A DNA stretch of 7,010 bases from an uncultured Bilophila sp. (GTDB lineage: Bacteria > Desulfobacterota > Desulfovibrionia > Desulfovibrionales > Desulfovibrionaceae), in the NCBI GenBank assembly GCA_959604115.1, contig CAUHBW010000205.1, forward strand, positions 1 to 7,010, read 5' to 3'. Made by a program: the position numbers and the translations under genes. This document shows, one piece after another, positions 1 to 6,016 of the stretch. The notes under the pieces are model-generated. The model was not told the DNA's origin. It saw only the letters and a list, made by a program, of their open reading frames with translations, and did not search any database. The first letter of the stretch is position 1, and each line of letters starts with the position of its first letter.

Positions 1-30
1 AGGGGAAACTTTCTTCAGAAAGTTTCCCCT
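1..30. terminator. Perfect hairpin just past the UPF0210 gene, probable terminator / intergenic repeat copy
   Basis: A perfect 14-base inverted repeat, AGGGGAAACTTTCT, then TC, then its exact reverse complement, starts at the first base of the window. It lies 15 bases beyond the stop codon of the minus-strand UPF0210 gene, which suits a transcription stop for that operon. Any U-tract on the minus strand would be outside the window, so termination is inferred. The core (GGGGAAACTTTCT/AGAAAGTTTCCCC) resembles hairpins at 5850-5873, 6732-6767 and the truncated one at 6991-7010, so it also belongs to a local repeat family. Confidence 0.6.
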
Positions 31-45
31 CCCTTCCCCAATCTT

Positions 46-1419
46 CTAGTTCTTCAAACTGTGAATAGGCGCGGGGATGCGCCCGCCGAGACGGATAAAG
101 GCGCTGGCGTCCCCGCCGGGGATGGGGATGATGTCGGCCTCGCCGAGCAGGCCGCCGAAGCAGGCCTTTTCGCCCACGCCCTTGCCGGGGACGGGGATGA
201 CGCGCACGGCGGTGGTCTTGGAGTTGATCATGCCGATGGCCATTTCGTCCGCGATGATGCCGGAAATGGTGGCGGCGGGCGTGTCGCCGGGGATGGCGAT
301 CATGTCCAGACCCACCGAACACACGCTGGTCATGGCTTCGAGCTTTTCGAGAGACAGCGCGCCGGAACGCGTGGCGGCCTCGATGCTGGAGTCCTCGGAA
401 ACCGGGATGAACGCGCCGGACAGGCCGCCCACGTGGGACGAGGCGAACGCGCCGCCCTTCTTCACCGCGTCGTTGAGCATGGCGAGCACCGCGGTCGTGC
501 CGGGCGCTCCGATGGAGGACAGGCCCACGCTCTGGAAAATTTCGCCCACGGAGTCGCCCACGGCGGGCGTCGGAGCCAGCGAGAGGTCCGCGACGCCGAA
601 GGGCAGGTTCAGGCGGTTCGCCACTTCGTTGCCGATGATTTCACCTACGCGCGTAACCTTGTAGGCCGTGCGCTTGATGACTTCCGCGACGTCGCCCAGC
701 GTGAATTGCCCGTTGTGGCCCGCCATCGCTCGGTCGATGGCCTTCTTGACCACGCCGGGGCCGGAGACGCCCACGTTGATCACCACGTCCGGTTCGCCTA
801 CGCCGAGGTAGGCCCCCGCCATGAAGGGCACGTCCTGCGGAATGTTGGCGAAGACCACCAGTTTGGCGCAGCCGAGGCCGTCGCGACTGCGGGTCGCTTC
901 CGCCACGTCGAGGATGCGCTGTCCGAGCAGGGCCACGGCGTCCATGTTGATGCCGGAGCGGGTGGAGGCCACGTTGATGGACGAGCAGATGCGGTCCGTG
1001 GTGGCGAGGGCTTCGGGCAGGGCGTCGATCAGGTTGCGCTCGCCGGGAGTGATGCCCTTTTCCACCAGAGCGCCGAAGCCGCCGAGGAAATCGACGCCCG
1101 CGTCCTTGGCGGATTCGTCGAGCACCTGACAGGCCCGGACCATCTGATCGCGGGTGAAGGACGCTCCGACCACGCCGATGGGACTGACGCTGATGCGCTT
1201 GTTGACCACGGGGATGCCGAACCGGTCGCCCACCTCGTTGCAGGTGGCGACGAGCTTGGCGGCGTATTTGGCGATTTTGGCGCGCACGCGATAGGCGAAC
1301 ACGTCGAAGTCGTGACTGGCGCAGTCGAACAGGCTGATGCCGAGGGTCACGGTGCGCACGTCGAGGTGCTCGTTGCGCAACATATTGAGGGTGCTGAGAA
1401 CTTCACGATCTGTAAGCAT
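46..1419 (-). CDS. UPF0210 / DUF711 'PFL family' protein
   Basis: 457-residue protein of the UPF0210 (DUF711) family, often labelled 'PFL family protein' because its fold is placed with the pyruvate formate-lyase-like superfamily; its biochemical activity is not established. The N-terminal block (DVRTVTLGISLFDC, about residues 20-33), the KRISVSPIGVVGA block (about 74-86), the Gly-rich centre (NVGVSGPGVVKKAI) and the C-terminal IPGGDASAFIRLGGRIPAP block are all family-typical, and the length is close to the usual 450-455. Start: ATG preceded by GGAGGA with about 7 bases of spacing. The gene lies 32 bases downstream of a tandem-ACT protein on the same strand; an ACT protein next to UPF0210 is a recurring pairing in bacteria and archaea, suggesting the ACT partner senses a ligand for it. 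No predicted signal peptide or membrane segment is evident, so it is probably cytosolic. Nothing seems truncated. Family assignment is firm; function is open. Confidence 0.93.
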   Translation of the reverse strand: MLTDREVLSTLNMLRNEHLDVRTVTLGISLFDCASHDFDVFAYRVRAKIAKYAAKLVATCNEVGDRFGIPVVNKRISVSPIGVVGASFTRDQMVRACQVLDESAKDAGVDFLGGFGALVEKGITPGERNLIDALPEALATTDRICSSINVASTRSGINMDAVALLGQRILDVAEATRSRDGLGCAKLVVFANIPQDVPFMAGAYLGVGEPDVVINVGVSGPGVVKKAIDRAMAGHNGQFTLGDVAEVIKRTAYKVTRVGEIIGNEVANRLNLPFGVADLSLAPTPAVGDSVGEIFQSVGLSSIGAPGTTAVLAMLNDAVKKGGAFASSHVGGLSGAFIPVSEDSSIEAATRSGALSLEKLEAMTSVCSVGLDMIAIPGDTPAATISGIIADEMAIGMINSKTTAVRVIPVPGKGVGEKACFGGLLGEADIIPIPGGDASAFIRLGGRIPAPIHSLKN

Positions 1420-1451
1420 GAAAACTTCCTCCGGGAAGCGTGGATGGAGAA

Positions 1452-2012
1452 CTAAACCGGCTGGACGCGGTGCAGGGCCTCGAAGATGTCGCGGTGCTGC
1501 ATGCTGAGCTGGAGGCCGAGGGTGCGGGCCTTGTCCTTGAGAGTCCGGCGCAGGGCGTTGCGGTCGATTTCCATCGGCAGGGCGATTTCGAACACCAGCA
1601 GGGCGCGTTTTTCATCCTCGGGCATAAGGGCCTTCAGATTCTCGATGTTGACCTTCTGGTCCGCGAAAATCTTGGAGAAGGCGGAAATGATCTCAAAGCG
1701 GTCCTCGCCGTCCACGGTGACCACGAAGGGTTCGCTTTCAGCCAGAGCGTATTCCTCGCTTTCCTCAAAATCGCGGATCGTGACCGAGAGATGCATACCC
1801 CGGTCTTCGATGGCTTGGGAAAGGCGGTCGTGGATGAGATTGTTGTCCAGATTTTCCGGCTTGTTGGCAACGAAAATCGCCGCGAACTGGTTTTTCAGGA
1901 TGGTCTGGCTCACTTCTTCGATGTTGCACTCAAGGGCCGAAAGCGTGCTGGATACGGCGTACACCACGCCGGGGCAATCCAGCCCGATGACCGAAACGAC
2001 GATCTTGCTCAC
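1452..2012 (-). CDS. Tandem ACT-domain protein (UPF0237-like first domain)
   Basis: 186-residue protein made of two ACT domains and little else. The first (about residues 3-78) carries the ACT turn GLDCPGVVYAVSSTL followed by ECNIEEVSQT; the second (about 94-175) begins FVVTVDGEDRFEIISAF and contains the matching KVNIENL turn. ACT domains bind small ligands, usually amino acids, at dimer interfaces. I chose the GTG at 2010-2012 because GAGGT lies just upstream (4-base spacer) and because homologues begin with MSKIVV-type residues at once. The open frame runs 58 codons further (to an alternative start at 2186) but that stretch is hairpin-rich leader with no ACT homology. UPF0237 proteins are usually about 90 residues with one ACT domain, so the two-domain form recalls GcvR, the glycine-cleavage regulator; this is layout similarity, not proof of that role. 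It heads a probable operon with the UPF0210 gene and is transcribed away from fhs. Confidence 0.9.
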   Translation of the reverse strand: MSKIVVSVIGLDCPGVVYAVSSTLSALECNIEEVSQTILKNQFAAIFVANKPENLDNNLIHDRLSQAIEDRGMHLSVTIRDFEESEEYALAESEPFVVTVDGEDRFEIISAFSKIFADQKVNIENLKALMPEDEKRALLVFEIALPMEIDRNALRRTLKDKARTLGLQLSMQHRDIFEALHRVQPV

Positions 2013-2036
2013 AGATACCTCGTAGAAAAGTCTTTG

Positions 2037-2070
2037 GCTTTCCCGCGACAGGGAAGGGGGCCGGGAAAGC
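2037..2070 (-). promoter_or_regulatory. Stem-loop in the leader of the ACT gene
   Basis: Perfect 9-base stem GCTTTCCCG (2037-2045) with CGGGAAAGC (2062-2070) and a 16-base loop. On the minus strand it lies 24 bases before the GTG start and is followed by CAAAGACTTTTCT before the ribosome binding site, so it could act as an attenuator or a leader structure. A second stem, ACGGAA/TTCCGT with loop GGA, is at 2073-2087. Regulation is inferred from position only. Confidence 0.35.
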
Positions 2071-2185
2071 GAACGGAAGGATTCCGTGAGTTTCTTTTGC
2101 CAGTCCTCCCCCGCTGTTAGCAAGCGAAAAGTTTGGTAACGACTGATGGTTCCGCTTTTTGAAAGAGGTTTTTCGTTTGGAGGCA

Positions 2186-2214
2186 AGATAAAAATTACGC
2201 TGGAAACTTTGCAA
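2186..2214 (-). promoter_or_regulatory. Candidate sigma-70 promoter for ACT-UPF0210 operon
   Basis: On the minus strand, TTGCAA (2214-2209) and TTATCT (2191-2186) are separated by exactly 17 bases, a reasonable -35/-10 pair. A start of transcription near 2179 would give a leader of about 165 bases before the GTG, containing the stem-loops at 2037-2087. TTGCAA is its own reverse complement, so the box could in principle serve either direction. Confidence 0.45.
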
Positions 2215-2284
2215 AAAAGGTTATATGGGGAATCAATATTGACGATGCCGACAGACTTTTTCCGTTTTTTTTATTAAAGGATAA

Positions 2285-2290
2285 AGGAGG
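2285..2290 (+). promoter_or_regulatory. Strong ribosome binding site of fhs
   Basis: AGGAGG, five bases before the ATG at 2296, is a full Shine-Dalgarno match and fixes the fhs start. It suggests high translation of this enzyme. Confidence 0.85.
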
Positions 2291-2295
2291 CACAT

Positions 2296-4071
2296 ATGGT
2301 GCTCGATCCGAAAAAACACGCGGACTGGGAAATCGCCCAGGATGCCGAAACCCGTATGAAGACGGTGTATCAGCTTGGTCATGACCTTGGCCTCCTTGAC
2401 AAGGAACTCCTTCCCTACGGCCACGTGATGGGCAAGGTGGATTACCGGGCCGTGCTCGACCGCCTCGGCGGCCGTCCCAACGGGAAATACGTCGACGTGT
2501 CCGCCATTACGCCCACGCCCCTCGGGGAAGGGAAGTCCACGACCACCATCGGCCTCGTGCAGGGCCTCGGCCGCCGGGGCAAGAAGGCTTCCGCCGCCAT
2601 CCGCCAGCCCTCGGGCGGACCGACCATGGGCGTGAAGGGTTCCGCGGCGGGCGGCGGGCTTTCCCAGTGCATCCCGCTGACCCAGTATTCCCTCGGCTTC
2701 ACCGGCGACATCAACGCGGTGATGAACGCCCATAACCTCGCGATGGTGGCCCTCACCTCCCGCATGCAGCACGAGCGGAACTACAACGACGAGAAGCTCC
2801 TCAAGCTGTCCGGCATGCCGCGCCTGAACATCGACCCCACCAACGTGAACATGGGGTGGGTGATGGATTTCTGCTGCCAGTCCCTGCGCAACATCATCAT
2901 CGGCATGGACGGCGTGAACGGCCGTTCCGACGGCTTCATGATGCGTTCCCGCTTCGACATCGCGGTGTCCTCCGAAGTCATGGCGATCCTCGCCATCGCC
3001 AAGGATTTGAAAGACCTCCGCAGGCGCATGGGCAAGATCATCGTGGCCTACGACCGCGACGGCAAGCCCGTGACCACCGCCGATCTGCAGGTGGACGGCG
3101 CGATGACCGCGTGGATGGTGGACGCCGTCAACCCGAACCTCATCCAGACCATCGAAGGCCAGCCCGTGTTCGTGCACGCCGGGCCGTTCGCCAACATCGC
3201 CATCGGGCAGAGCTCGGTCATCGCGGACCGCATCGGCCTCAAGCTGAGCGAGTACCACGTCACGGAATCCGGCTTCGGCGCGGACATCGGCTACGAAAAA
3301 TTCTGGAACCTCAAGTGCCATTACAGCGGCCTGACCCCGGACGCCGCCGTGGTGGTGGCGACCGTCCGCGCGCTCAAGAGCCACGGCGGCGCGCCCGTGC
3401 CGGTGCCGGGACGCCCGCTCCCCGAGGAATACCGCTCCGAGAACGTGGGCTACGTCGAGGCGGGCTGCTGCAACCTGCTGCACCACATCGAGACGGTGAA
3501 GAAGTCCGGCGTGTCGCCCGTGGTGTGCATCAACGCCTTCGTGACCGACACCAAGGCGGAAATCGCCAAAATCCGCGAACTCTGCGAAGGGGCCGGGGCG
3601 CGCGTCGCCCTGTCCACGCACTGGGAGCACGGCGGCGAAGGCGCGCTGGAGCTTGCCGACGCGGTCATGGACGCCTGCAACGACGCCAATGAATTCAAGC
3701 CGCTGTATTCGTGGGACATGCCGTTCAAGGAACGCATCGAGCTGGTGGCGCGCGAAGTCTACGGCGCGGACGGCGTGGAATTCTCCGCCGACGCGATCCG
3801 CAAGCTCGCCGATCTCCAGAAGCGCGACGACGCGCATGAGCTTGGCCTGTGCATGGTGAAGACGCACCTTTCCCTGTCCGACGATCCCGGCGTCAAGGGC
3901 GTGCCCACCGGCTGGAAGCTGCGCATCCGCGACGTGATGCTTTTCGGCGGCGCCGGGTTTGTGGTTCCCGTTTCCGGGGCCATCACCCTCATGCCCGGCA
4001 CCGGCTCCAATCCCTCCTTCCGCCGCGTCGACGTGGACGTCGAAACCGGCAAGGTCAAGGGAATATTCTAA
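2296..4071 (+). CDS. fhs: Formate-tetrahydrofolate ligase (divergent long form)
   Basis: Cytosolic enzyme joining formate to tetrahydrofolate with ATP, giving 10-formyl-THF, the entry of formate into one-carbon metabolism. The P-loop ITPTPLGEGKSTTTIGL is at about residues 71-87; then IRQPSGGPTMGVKGSAAGGG (102-121), GFTGDINAV (134-142), the PFANIAIG block (about 298-305), ESGFGADIGYEKFWNLKC, AAVVVATVRALKSHGG, and near the C-terminus GAGFVVPVSGAITLMPGTGSNPS. All landmarks occur in family order. At 591 residues it is longer than the usual 555-560, and it differs at typically invariant places: the common REPSLGP reads RQPSGGP, HFTGD reads GFTGD, and PFANIAHGCNS reads PFANIAIGQSS. It therefore looks like a separate clade of the family rather than a textbook Fhs; the ATP site is intact. 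It stands alone with its own terminator, but FolD, the next enzyme, is encoded 870 bases downstream. ATG chosen from the strong ribosome binding site. Family firm; exact activity likely. Confidence 0.94.
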   Translation: MVLDPKKHADWEIAQDAETRMKTVYQLGHDLGLLDKELLPYGHVMGKVDYRAVLDRLGGRPNGKYVDVSAITPTPLGEGKSTTTIGLVQGLGRRGKKASAAIRQPSGGPTMGVKGSAAGGGLSQCIPLTQYSLGFTGDINAVMNAHNLAMVALTSRMQHERNYNDEKLLKLSGMPRLNIDPTNVNMGWVMDFCCQSLRNIIIGMDGVNGRSDGFMMRSRFDIAVSSEVMAILAIAKDLKDLRRRMGKIIVAYDRDGKPVTTADLQVDGAMTAWMVDAVNPNLIQTIEGQPVFVHAGPFANIAIGQSSVIADRIGLKLSEYHVTESGFGADIGYEKFWNLKCHYSGLTPDAAVVVATVRALKSHGGAPVPVPGRPLPEEYRSENVGYVEAGCCNLLHHIETVKKSGVSPVVCINAFVTDTKAEIAKIRELCEGAGARVALSTHWEHGGEGALELADAVMDACNDANEFKPLYSWDMPFKERIELVAREVYGADGVEFSADAIRKLADLQKRDDAHELGLCMVKTHLSLSDDPGVKGVPTGWKLRIRDVMLFGGAGFVVPVSGAITLMPGTGSNPSFRRVDVDVETGKVKGIF

Positions 4072-4077
4072 AAAAGA

Positions 4078-4130
4078 AGAAGGCTCTTCGCCCTCCCTCA
4101 AGGAAACCGGCGAAGGGCCTTCTCTCATTT
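4078..4130 (+). terminator. Terminator of fhs
   Basis: Stem of 15 pairs: AGAAGGCTCTTCGCC (4078-4092) pairs with GGCGAAGGGCCTTCT (4109-4123) with one U-G wobble, around a 16-base loop, then CTCATTT. It begins 7 bases after the fhs stop. The downstream T-run is weak but the position and stem are those of a rho-independent terminator. Confidence 0.75.
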
Positions 4131-4266
4131 CTCCGCCAGCCCCGTTGTCCTCTCCGCATCTTGTTTCCGGGAAGGGGGGCGCATTATCGGATTCACGGCG
4201 GCGGGCCGGAGCGGGAGGCGAGAGCGTTTCGGGACAGCCTTTCCGGCAAGAAAAAACGATACGCGC

Positions 4267-4295
4267 TTGCTTTTCCCGCGAGTGATTTTTATATG
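4267..4295 (+). promoter_or_regulatory. Candidate sigma-70 promoter for speG-folD
   Basis: TTGCTT (4267-4272) and TATATG (4290-4295) are separated by 17 bases in a locally AT-rich patch. Transcription would start near 4302 and give a leader of about 78 bases. It follows the fhs terminator, consistent with independent transcription of speG and folD. Confidence 0.45.
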
Positions 4296-4307
4296 AAGGG
4301 CTTCCCG

Positions 4308-4333
4308 GACACCGTTCCGAGGGAACGGATGTC
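4308..4333 (+). promoter_or_regulatory. Stem-loop in the speG leader
   Basis: GACACCGTTCC (4308-4318) pairs with GGAACGG, a bulged A, then TGTC (4322-4333): 11 pairs, GAG loop. It would lie at the 5' end of the transcript from the candidate promoter, 46 bases before the speG ATG. It is not followed by a T-run, so it is more likely an mRNA-stability or translation element, or chance, than a terminator. Confidence 0.4.
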
Positions 4334-4379
4334 GCGCACGGCATCACCCCTTATTCAGGAAGTCACTTTCCAGGTAGTT

Positions 4380-4922
4380 ATGGTCGTTGACCCCAGCATC
4401 CGATTGCGCCCGCTGGAGCGGGAGGATCTTCCGTTTATCCATCAGCTCGACAACAACGCCAGCGTCATGCGCTACTGGTTTGAGGAACCGTACGAAGCGT
4501 ATGTGGAGCTGACGGACCTGTACGACAAGCACATCCACGATCAGAGCGAGCGCCGGTTCATCGTCGAACACGACAAGACCAAGGTCGGTCTGGTCGAACT
4601 CGTCGAAATCGACTACATCCACCGCAGGGCCGAATTCCAGATCATCATAGCTCCGGCCCATCAGGGGCTCGGCTATGCGGCGCGGGCCGTTTTGCTGGTC
4701 ATGGACTACGCATTCACGGTCCTCAACCTCTACAAGCTGTACCTCATCGTGGATACCGAAAACAAAAAGGCCATCCACGTGTACACCAAGCTCGGCTTCG
4801 AGGTTGAAGGCGAGCTGAAACACGAATTTTTCAGCAACGGGGAGTACCGCAACGCCTTGCGGATGTGCCGGTTCCAGAACGACTATCTTGCGGAGAAGCG
4901 GGGACAGGCGGCGCAGGGCTAA
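4380..4922 (+). CDS. speG: Spermidine N(1)-acetyltransferase, GNAT family
   Basis: 180-residue cytosolic GNAT enzyme that transfers acetyl from acetyl-CoA to spermidine (and spermine), lowering toxic free polyamine. Recognition is strong: LRPLERED (9-16), LDNNASVMRYWFEEPYEA (23-40), LYDKHIHDQSERRF (47-60), HRRAEFQIII (81-90) and FTVLNLYKLYLIVD (112-125) are identical or almost identical to what I recall of E. coli SpeG. The acetyl-CoA loop QGLGYA is at 95-100 and the likely catalytic tyrosine is Y135 in AIHVYTKLGF. The 23-60 segment includes the loop that forms the allosteric polyamine site in SpeG dodecamers. Start: the ATG at 4380 places the first conserved residues exactly as in E. coli; AGGT lies just upstream. 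An in-frame ATG at 4329 would add 17 residues with no counterpart. folD follows after 22 bases, so the two are probably one operon. The C-terminus is slightly shorter than E. coli's 186 residues. The high similarity to a gammaproteobacterial protein hints at transfer. Confidence 0.94.
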   Translation: MVVDPSIRLRPLEREDLPFIHQLDNNASVMRYWFEEPYEAYVELTDLYDKHIHDQSERRFIVEHDKTKVGLVELVEIDYIHRRAEFQIIIAPAHQGLGYAARAVLLVMDYAFTVLNLYKLYLIVDTENKKAIHVYTKLGFEVEGELKHEFFSNGEYRNALRMCRFQNDYLAEKRGQAAQG

Positions 4923-4944
4923 CACTTTGACCCAAGGACAGCAC

Positions 4945-5835
4945 ATGGCGGAAATCATCAGCGGCACGGAGATGCGGACCGCGATTCTTGAAGAATTGCG
5001 CGGGGAAGTGGAAGCCATCCGGAAAAAGCACGGCACCGTGCCGGGGCTTGTGACCATTCTGGTCGGGTCGAATCCCGCTTCGATCAGTTACGTGACCCTG
5101 AAGGTGAAGACCGCGCTGTCGCTCGGCTTTCACGAGATTCAGGACAACCAGCCCGAAGACATCAGCGAAGAGGCGTTGCTCGCACTGATCGACAAATACA
5201 ACCGCGATCCCTCCATTCACGGCATCCTCGTCCAGTTGCCCCTTCCCAAGCACATCGACGAGAACAAGGTCATCTACGCCATCGATCCCGACAAGGACGT
5301 GGACGGCTTCCATCCCGTGAACATAGGCCGCATGGTCATCGGCGGGGACGCCGTGCGCTTCCTGCCCTGTACGCCCGCGGGCATTCAGGAAATGCTGGTG
5401 CGCGCCGGAGTCGAGACCGCCGGAGCCGAGGTCGTGGTGGTGGGGCGTTCCAACATCGTGGGCAAGCCCATTTCCATCATGCTCGGGCAGAAGGGGCCCG
5501 GAGCCAACGCCACGGTCACGATGGTGCATACCCGCACCAAAGACTTGGCGGAACACTGCCGCCGCGCGGACATCCTGATCGTTGCGGCGGGTACGCCCGG
5601 ACTCGTGAGGCCGGACTGGATCAAGCCCGGCGCCACGGTCATCGACGTGGGCGTCAATCGCGTGGGATTCAACGAGAAGACGGGCAAACCCATTCTCTCC
5701 GGCGACGTGGCCTTCGAGGAGGCCGGCAAGGTCGCCGGGAAGATCACGCCCGTGCCCGGCGGGGTCGGTCCCATGACCATCGCCATGCTCATGAAGAATA
5801 CCGTCCGCTCCGCTTGGCACCATTTGGGGGAATGA
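4945..5835 (+). CDS. folD: Bifunctional methylene-THF dehydrogenase / methenyl-THF cyclohydrolase
   Basis: 296-residue cytosolic enzyme interconverting 5,10-methylene-THF, 5,10-methenyl-THF and 10-formyl-THF, using NAD(P). It accepts the 10-formyl-THF made by Fhs or runs in reverse. Visible signatures: SYVTLKVKTA with the Y49-x3-K53 catalytic pair, GILVQLPLP (93-101), KDVDGFHPVNIG (117-128), CTPAGIQEML, the Rossmann-type nucleotide site VVVGRSNIVGKP (164-175), and the C-terminal PVPGGVGPMTIAML. Length is normal for the family (280-300). The ATG at 4945 is preceded by AAGGA with about 7 bases of spacing; the in-frame upstream extension of 19 residues overlaps the end of speG and has no family counterpart. 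It lies 22 bases after speG, likely co-transcribed, and is followed by a repeat hairpin and then a clear terminator. Nothing appears broken. Assignment is firm. Confidence 0.97.
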   Translation: MAEIISGTEMRTAILEELRGEVEAIRKKHGTVPGLVTILVGSNPASISYVTLKVKTALSLGFHEIQDNQPEDISEEALLALIDKYNRDPSIHGILVQLPLPKHIDENKVIYAIDPDKDVDGFHPVNIGRMVIGGDAVRFLPCTPAGIQEMLVRAGVETAGAEVVVVGRSNIVGKPISIMLGQKGPGANATVTMVHTRTKDLAEHCRRADILIVAAGTPGLVRPDWIKPGATVIDVGVNRVGFNEKTGKPILSGDVAFEEAGKVAGKITPVPGGVGPMTIAMLMKNTVRSAWHHLGE

Positions 5836-5838
5836 CGG

Positions 5839-5912
5839 GGCACGGGAGAGGGAGCTTTTTGAAAAAAATTCCCCCGAATCCCCGCCCGCAAAAACGTTGA
5901 CAGATGGGAAGG
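5839..5912 (+). repeat. Intergenic hairpin repeat, copy A
   Basis: About 74 bases matching copy B (6727-6804) in the same orientation: GGCACGGG(A/G)GAGGGAGC, the TTTTTGAAAAAA core, a C-rich stretch, CCCGCAA(A/G)AAC(G/T)TTGAC and TGGG(A/G)AGG. Its first part folds as GGGAGCTTTTT/AAAAAAATTCCC (5850-5873, one wobble, one mismatch), 14 bases after the folD stop. Both copies produce similar spurious peptides in the opposite frame. Nature unknown; no coding content. Confidence 0.7.
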
Positions 5913-5947
5913 CCGCGTACGGGAGTTCCGTTGCGCGGCCTTTCTTT
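5909..5947 (+). terminator. Rho-independent terminator of speG-folD
   Basis: Stem AAGGCCGCG (5909-5917) with CGCGGCCTT (5934-5942); inside it a second stem ACGG/CCGT around a GAGTT loop, and the run TTTCTTT on the 3' side. It is GC-rich with a proper U-tract. It lies between the convergent folD and PHP genes and may also block read-through from the other side, though the minus-strand U-tract is poor. Confidence 0.85.
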
Positions 5948-6016
5948 CGGCGTGTGAAACGTCAAGAACGGTCTGCGTGTGAAAAGATTTTTTTCAGTCG
6001 TTCCCCGTCGAAAGGC

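Larger units (their letters stand above)
2013..2295. other. Divergent intergenic region between ACT operon and fhs
   Basis: This 283-base, AT-rich region separates the two divergent transcription units. The left half is the probable untranslated leader of the ACT gene, with two stem-loops (2037-2070 and 2073-2087). The centre holds a minus-strand promoter candidate (2186-2214) and a palindrome (2233-2242). The right part, with long T runs at 2256-2274, leads into a strong ribosome binding site for fhs. I found no convincing sigma-70 promoter for fhs: the best reading is TTGCAA (2209-2214) with a poor CAATAT at 2234-2239 and 19-base spacing. No THF-riboswitch-like element was recognised. Confidence 0.6.
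4072..4379. other. Intergenic region between fhs and speG
   Basis: This 308-base stretch holds the fhs terminator hairpin (4078-4123), a promoter candidate (4267-4295) and a leader stem-loop (4308-4333) before speG. The open frame that runs in phase through much of it into speG is read-through: it starts inside fhs and shows no family similarity before the speG ATG. Between about 4131 and 4260 I see nothing recognisable. Confidence 0.6.

Noticed and set aside
61..1455. 464-codon plus-strand open frame opposite the UPF0210 gene
   Set aside because: Composition is His/Gly/Ala/Asp-rich with no recognisable domain; it is the antisense shadow of a well-supported gene in GC-rich DNA.
2013..2186. 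58-residue N-terminal extension of the ACT protein from a start at 2186
   Set aside because: No ACT homology, it overlaps leader stems and the promoter candidate, and the GTG at 2010-2012 has a good ribosome binding site and matches homologue starts.
2201..2214. Sigma-54-like TGG...TTTGCA before fhs
   Set aside because: The GG to GC distance is about three bases too short for a -24/-12 promoter.
2233..4347. 704-codon minus-strand open frame opposite fhs
   Set aside because: Low-complexity His/Gly/Ala/Val composition, no family resemblance and no supporting start; shadow of fhs on the other strand.
4329..4379. Earlier in-frame ATG for speG
   Set aside because: Adds 17 residues absent from known SpeG; the ATG at 4380 aligns exactly with the E. 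coli N-terminus, and the earlier ATG lies on the leader stem-loop.
5950..5984. Repeated GCGTGTGAAA (5950-5959 and 5975-5984)
   Set aside because: Only two copies of a 10-mer, 25 bases apart; too few for a CRISPR or iteron array and no associated gene.
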